A stretch of DNA of 64,000 nucleotides from Zonotrichia leucophrys gambelii (taxonomy: Eukaryota; Chordata; Aves; Passeriformes; Passerellidae): positions 57,629,613 to 57,693,612 of the forward strand of contig NC_088171.1 in assembly GCF_028769735.1 (NCBI RefSeq), given 5' to 3'. The notes under the pieces were generated by a model. It worked only from the letters and a program-made list of their open reading frames with translations. It was not told where the DNA came from and searched no databases. Of the stretch, positions 60,280 to 64,000 are shown piece by piece. Made by a program: the position numbers and the translations under genes. Each line of letters starts with the position of its first letter. Positions within the stretch are counted from its first letter, which is position 1.

Positions 60280-60392
60280 TTGTTCATTTTTTGTATTATC
60301 ATATTTATTTCACTTATTGTGTTTGCTATCCTGTCTGCAAAGGGTCCTGCGAGGATGATAAAAATTGCCTTTGTAGTCAGAAAACAAAAAGC
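60280..60392 (+). pseudogene. env: Possible Env transmembrane tail
   Basis: The frame holds a hydrophobic stretch (IFCIIIFISLIVFAIL) followed by a basic tail (ARMIKIAFVVRKQK), as at the end of a retroviral transmembrane protein. It ends beside the polypurine tract, the expected place. The rest of env is missing. A chance hydrophobic frame cannot be excluded. Confidence 0.45.
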
Positions 60393-60398
60393 GGGAAC
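60385..60398 (+). promoter_or_regulatory. Polypurine tract of ERV-B
   Basis: CAAAAAGCGGGAAC lies just before the TGTGATGG start of the 3' LTR, with one interrupting C. Confidence 0.6.
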
Positions 60399-60733
60399 TG
60401 TGATGGCTAGCAGCCGGCCTGAAGGCCTCAGAGACACAAGTAATCTTGACCTTGACTTGATCAGCCTGTACCCATGAGAAAAGGAAGTAAACATCTTTAA
60501 GGACGAAAGCACTGAAAAGCAGAAGGACTTAACTGCAAGGAACAGATGCTGGCCAATCTTTGGCAAGCATGCACACAGGCAACTATTGGTCCGTGAACTG
60601 AGCGGCAACAAGTTACTAGCCAATGGGGATTGAGCATGCCGTTTTTGAAAACCATATAAATATGAGCTGTAAACAATATAGATCATTATTGCTACTTGAA
60701 CCTTGTTGTGTCAGGTCCATCTCTACTGCAACA
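60399..60733 (+). repeat. ERV-B 3' LTR
   Basis: About 335 bp from TGTGATGGCTAG to CTGCAACA, following a polypurine tract. It has CATATAAATATG (TATA-like, about 60653) and TTGTTGTGTCAGGTCC near the end. No second copy occurs in the window, so the 5' LTR is lost or unrecognised. Confidence 0.7.
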
Positions 60734-62506
60734 TTAGCTCAGTCCATTAGATACACATGTTTGAATAAGAGGGAAACAGATTTGTGTTTGCTTGTCTAAA
60801 AATCTTTTAAATGCTTTTACTAAGGAATAATTTTGGCAAAGCATTACGGTTTGACAAAGTTACTATATCAGGTTTCTTCATACATTTTTAAACAGCATGA
60901 ATGTGAATTATAGCTACATAGTAGCACAAGGTAGCTCAAATTCAGCTTGAATTTCAGTTTCAGAACTCAAAAAGAAGCTTGTTCTCCACAAAACTACTAG
61001 CAATCTTGATATTCATATAGCACTCCATACCCCAATACTTAGTGGATTTATACTGATCACTTCTCTGTGAGACCCCACAGGGATCCTCCTTTCCATTCTT
61101 CCATATAGGGAATAGATGCTAACAGATACTATTGTATAATGTACTAGGCAAGCATGGAATATAGAAGTTTTGAGATTTGCTCTTCTCCTTACTAAAAAGA
61201 GAAAAAAAGCCAGAGATACAGCGTTCATCTGCGCAATGACTACCTTATTAATGACACCAGTAACATGTGATAGACCTCCAAATCAGCTAGCCCTTCAAGG
61301 CAATTCTGCCCAGGCTTAAAAAAATAATAAAAAAAAAAGACACTGTAAAATACCAAGAAATGCATACATCATTTGGATATCAAATCTATTCTTTTGGCCC
61401 AAATGAGGAAGAAGAAAAACACAGTGGTTACAATAATAAGATATATGAAAGTTTTAAACATAGCTTCCTAAGCACAGTACAATCTGACCCCTAGAAAGGT
61501 ACTTCTAGGTACAAGTCCTGACTTTTCATTCTCTGTGCTTCCCAGCAAACTGTCCATGCTTCTGCATATGTAAGGGGGTTTTTTGCTCCTATAAACCTTA
61601 AGCACCCTATATTGTGCAGGTTTGTCAGCTTCCTTTCACATTCCTCTTACAATACATTCTCCCAAGGCAGGTTAATGATCTCCCTTTTCCTCCAGGAAGG
61701 TCTACCTAACCTCTTCCACAGTAGTACAGTCAAAAAAAAAAAAAAAGCCAAGGAAAGAGAATGTACAGTTCACAGAACTACATTTTACCATGCTTCATGA
61801 TCCAAATGGCTAGACAACTGAAATATCAGAATGCCATTGCAGGCTTCTGTGTCTTATTTCATAAGAAAGAACATTTTATAGTCAGGTATTGTAGGGAACA
61901 CAATTATAAAAACCCCGTTTAGGAACTGGGTCAAATCCATGTCAGAGATTCCCAAATGATGTTTGTTTCACAATGAAGTATTCAAGGCAGTAATTGTGTT
62001 TCCTATCTTTGTCTTAGATCTCTCATGTTGTAACAAAATGTATACAATTGTTTTCCTATATTTAACATAACTATAACAAAGAAATCCTACTCCTTACATG
62101 GTGAATGTTTTCTGGTTAAAAAAAAAACAAACAGTTGTTTCCTCATATTTATAAACAACTAGAATTTTCCTGTATTGGTCAGTTGGTAAGAACTGTATTT
62201 AAAATTCAGAGAAATAGATTTATCTGTGAAATGCAAATACTCATACAGAAAATATTTTAGGGAAAACAATAGCTATTTAGGAACTAAGCAAACTCTCTTG
62301 ATTTAGAGATAAGTTTTGGAGAAAACACTCTGGAATTAGTGTTTACTACAAAGAAAAGAGTTTCGGCAATCCCTCCTGCTGATAAGAAATGAGTATTAGT
62401 GTGTGAAAGTGAAAATACCCGCAATTGTTTATTGACAAACAATAATGGCGCACAAAAAAAAAAAGAATGAATGCTAGATATTAAATGTCATAGCCTTATT
62501 CCTCCA

Positions 62507-62507
<1 letters not shown>
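60734..62507. other. Unclassified AT-rich DNA
   Basis: Poly-A runs near 61320-61340 and 61733-61746. No gene or transposon recognised. Confidence 0.55.

Positions 62508-62545
<38 letters not shown>
62508..62545 (+). repeat. (CA)n microsatellite
   Basis: About 17 CA units, then A-rich sequence. Confidence 0.95.
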
Positions 62546-62549
<4 letters not shown>

Positions 62550-63640
62550 AACAACCTAAAAAAAAAAGAACCAAAATGCCAGGGGAAGAAAAACTGGCTG
62601 GCCACCTAGCAGGAAGGAACAAAATGGCACCAGCAGGAAAGTTCATGCAGCAGCTCCGTAAAAAAGAAAAAAAAGATGGGAACCTGCTGAATCTCCAGTG
62701 TTGGTCTCCTCCTCTCAGAAGACAAAGTTAGTGGATTCAGGGTCCTTTCTTTTTGCTGCATTGGCTTTTTTCGAGGTCTGGGGCTAGGACAGAGCAGCTC
62801 CTCACAGCTCTCCGCAGATCCCTGGCTGATCACTTCTCTGATCTTGGACTAAAATCAAGCCAAACAGTTCAAGAAAAAAACAAAAGCTGACAAAGCATTG
62901 CAGTCTCCAAGGCCAGGAAAAAGGGGAAGAAACTTCTTGCTTAAGCTAACAAAAACCAAGCTACCTAAGCAACAAAGTAATGCCAGTCCAAATGGCACCA
63001 AGCATGTCCAGGAGTGAGGCTTGGAACAAAGCCTGGGCAAGAGCACCCAAGGCTCCCACCCCTCTCCAGGACCCACCTCAAAACTACAACAACCATTTCT
63101 GGGCATAGAGCAGAAGATTAGGGGATGGAGTATCATCAAAAAATCATCCCAAGACACAAACAAACAGGTCTTTAGTCTATCTTGACTCCTTATGAGATGT
63201 GTGCACAGCCTTTGGTTTAATTTAAAATGTAGAAAAATATGGACCTATTTTACTTGTGGTAAGGAAAATTAAAAGCAGTGAAAAAAAGTTTAGATAACAG
63301 AACAAAAGACAGCAGGGAAAAAGCCATGTAGTTCTATACACAACAATGAGAACACAATTAGCAAGAGTAGAAATATTATTGACTTGTCACTATGCAGGGG
63401 CATTTCAACTAGATGAAGTCTTTCAACAGTCAGTCAGCAGGTAGCAACTGAAATACTAACAGGCACCCTGAATGTTATTTACAAAGAGAAATGTTTATTT
63501 CAGAAGATACTACTTGATGCTGGGAAAAAAGAAATGCCCAGAATATAATTGGGATAACTGCTTAGCTATAGCTCCAACACTGGTTCTGGATAAATAATTT
63601 TAATATCTCCCTGGGAGTAAGAAATAAGCTATTAATGTAC
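62546..63640. other. Unclassified DNA
   Basis: A GC-richer part (62575-63110) has overlapping frames on both strands and no domain that I recognise. Confidence 0.45.
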
Positions 63641-63649
63641 ACATTGCAA

Positions 63650-64000
63650 GAATTCTGGGTCCGACACTATGGATAGGGGTTGCATGGCCATGTTTTAGTA
63701 GCAGGGGTGGGGCTCCAGAGGTGGCTGCTGTGAGAAGTTGCTAGAAGTTTCCTCCATGTCCAGCACATCCAATGCCAACTGGCTGCAAGACACACCCACC
63801 ACTGGCCAAAGCTGGGCCAATCAGAAATGGTAGCAATGCCTCTGTTGTAGCATAATAAGGAAGAAGAAAAAAAATTATTGTGGGGGTACAATTGAAGACA
63901 GATAAGAGAAGTGTGAGAATATGTGAGGGACAACTCTAGAGACACCCAGGTCCTTGGAGAAGGAGGGGGAGGAAGTGCTTCAAGTGCTGGAACTGAGATT
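63650..64000 (+). mobile_element. Start of a bird LTR-type repeat, cut by the window edge
   Basis: It reads GGATAGGGGTTGCATGGCCATG, TAGTAGCAGGGGTGGGGCTCC and GGGCCAATCAGAAATGG (a CCAAT motif). I recognise this as part of a repeat widespread in birds, probably the U3 of an ERV. It continues beyond 64000. Confidence 0.5.

Larger units (their letters stand above)
53600..60733 (+). mobile_element. ERV-B: decayed betaretrovirus-like provirus with nested LTR insertions
   Basis: Remnants occur in retroviral order: gag (about 53674-55540), dUTPase and protease (55769-56320), RT thumb (56370-56525), RNase H (57687-57893 and 58296-58590), integrase (58600-58784 and 59812-60170), a possible Env tail (60280-60392) and a 3' LTR (60399-60733). 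A dUTPase-protease order and two nucleocapsid knuckles fit betaretroviruses. The 5' LTR is not found; the left end adjoins a CR1 scrap. At least four LTR insertions split it. It is fully inactive. Confidence 0.82.

Overview
The window looks like bird nuclear DNA from near a chromosome end. It is AT-rich, repeat-laden and has no recognisable host protein-coding gene. A bird, probably a neoavian or songbird-like species, is suggested by CR1 LINE pieces with the CR1 3' end (ATTCTRTG-type terminal repeats), by several LTR types that I recognise as widespread in bird genomes (around 19.5, 23.4, 32.3, 38.9, 46.2 and 63.7 kb), and by the lack of mammalian-type SINEs or L1. Species and chromosome cannot be fixed from sequence alone. 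Family identities rest on pattern recognition, not on a database search.

Layout. (1) 1-6190: a subtelomeric block of degenerate CCCTAA repeats interleaved with a satellite of about 178 bp whose monomers carry telomere-like motifs at their junctions. It ends beside a 20-bp-arm hairpin at 6197-6242. The C-rich strand is on +, as expected for a left chromosome end. (2) 6250-10887: mostly unclassified AT-rich DNA with an antisense LTR-like piece and a CR1 scrap. (3) 10888-15188: a compact gammaretrovirus-like endogenous provirus (ERV-A) with two similar LTRs, a 4-bp target duplication TCCT, a gag frame broken only by stop codons and, where pol should be, only an integrase C-terminal remnant. (4) 15256-49900: solo or partial LTRs, CR1 fragments, microsatellites and long stretches with nothing recognisable. 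(5) 49968-52215: a solo LTR with a perfect 5-bp duplication followed by two further LTR-like blocks. (6) 53405-60733: a decayed betaretrovirus-like provirus (ERV-B) with gag, dUTPase, protease, RT thumb, RNase H, integrase and probable Env-tail remnants, one recognisable 3' LTR and at least four later LTR insertions inside it. (7) 60734-64000: unclassified AT-rich DNA, a (CA)n run, and the start of another LTR-type repeat at the right edge.

Nothing here forms a working gene system. The interest is in structure. Insertions into ERV-B pol left 4-, 5- and 6-bp target duplications, as if integrases of different retroviral classes used the same locus. Several LTR families occur as inverted pairs. 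The subtelomeric satellite has a higher-order arrangement. ERV-A looks like a deletion derivative keeping the leader, gag and both LTRs. All retroviral genes are broken and are annotated only as relics.
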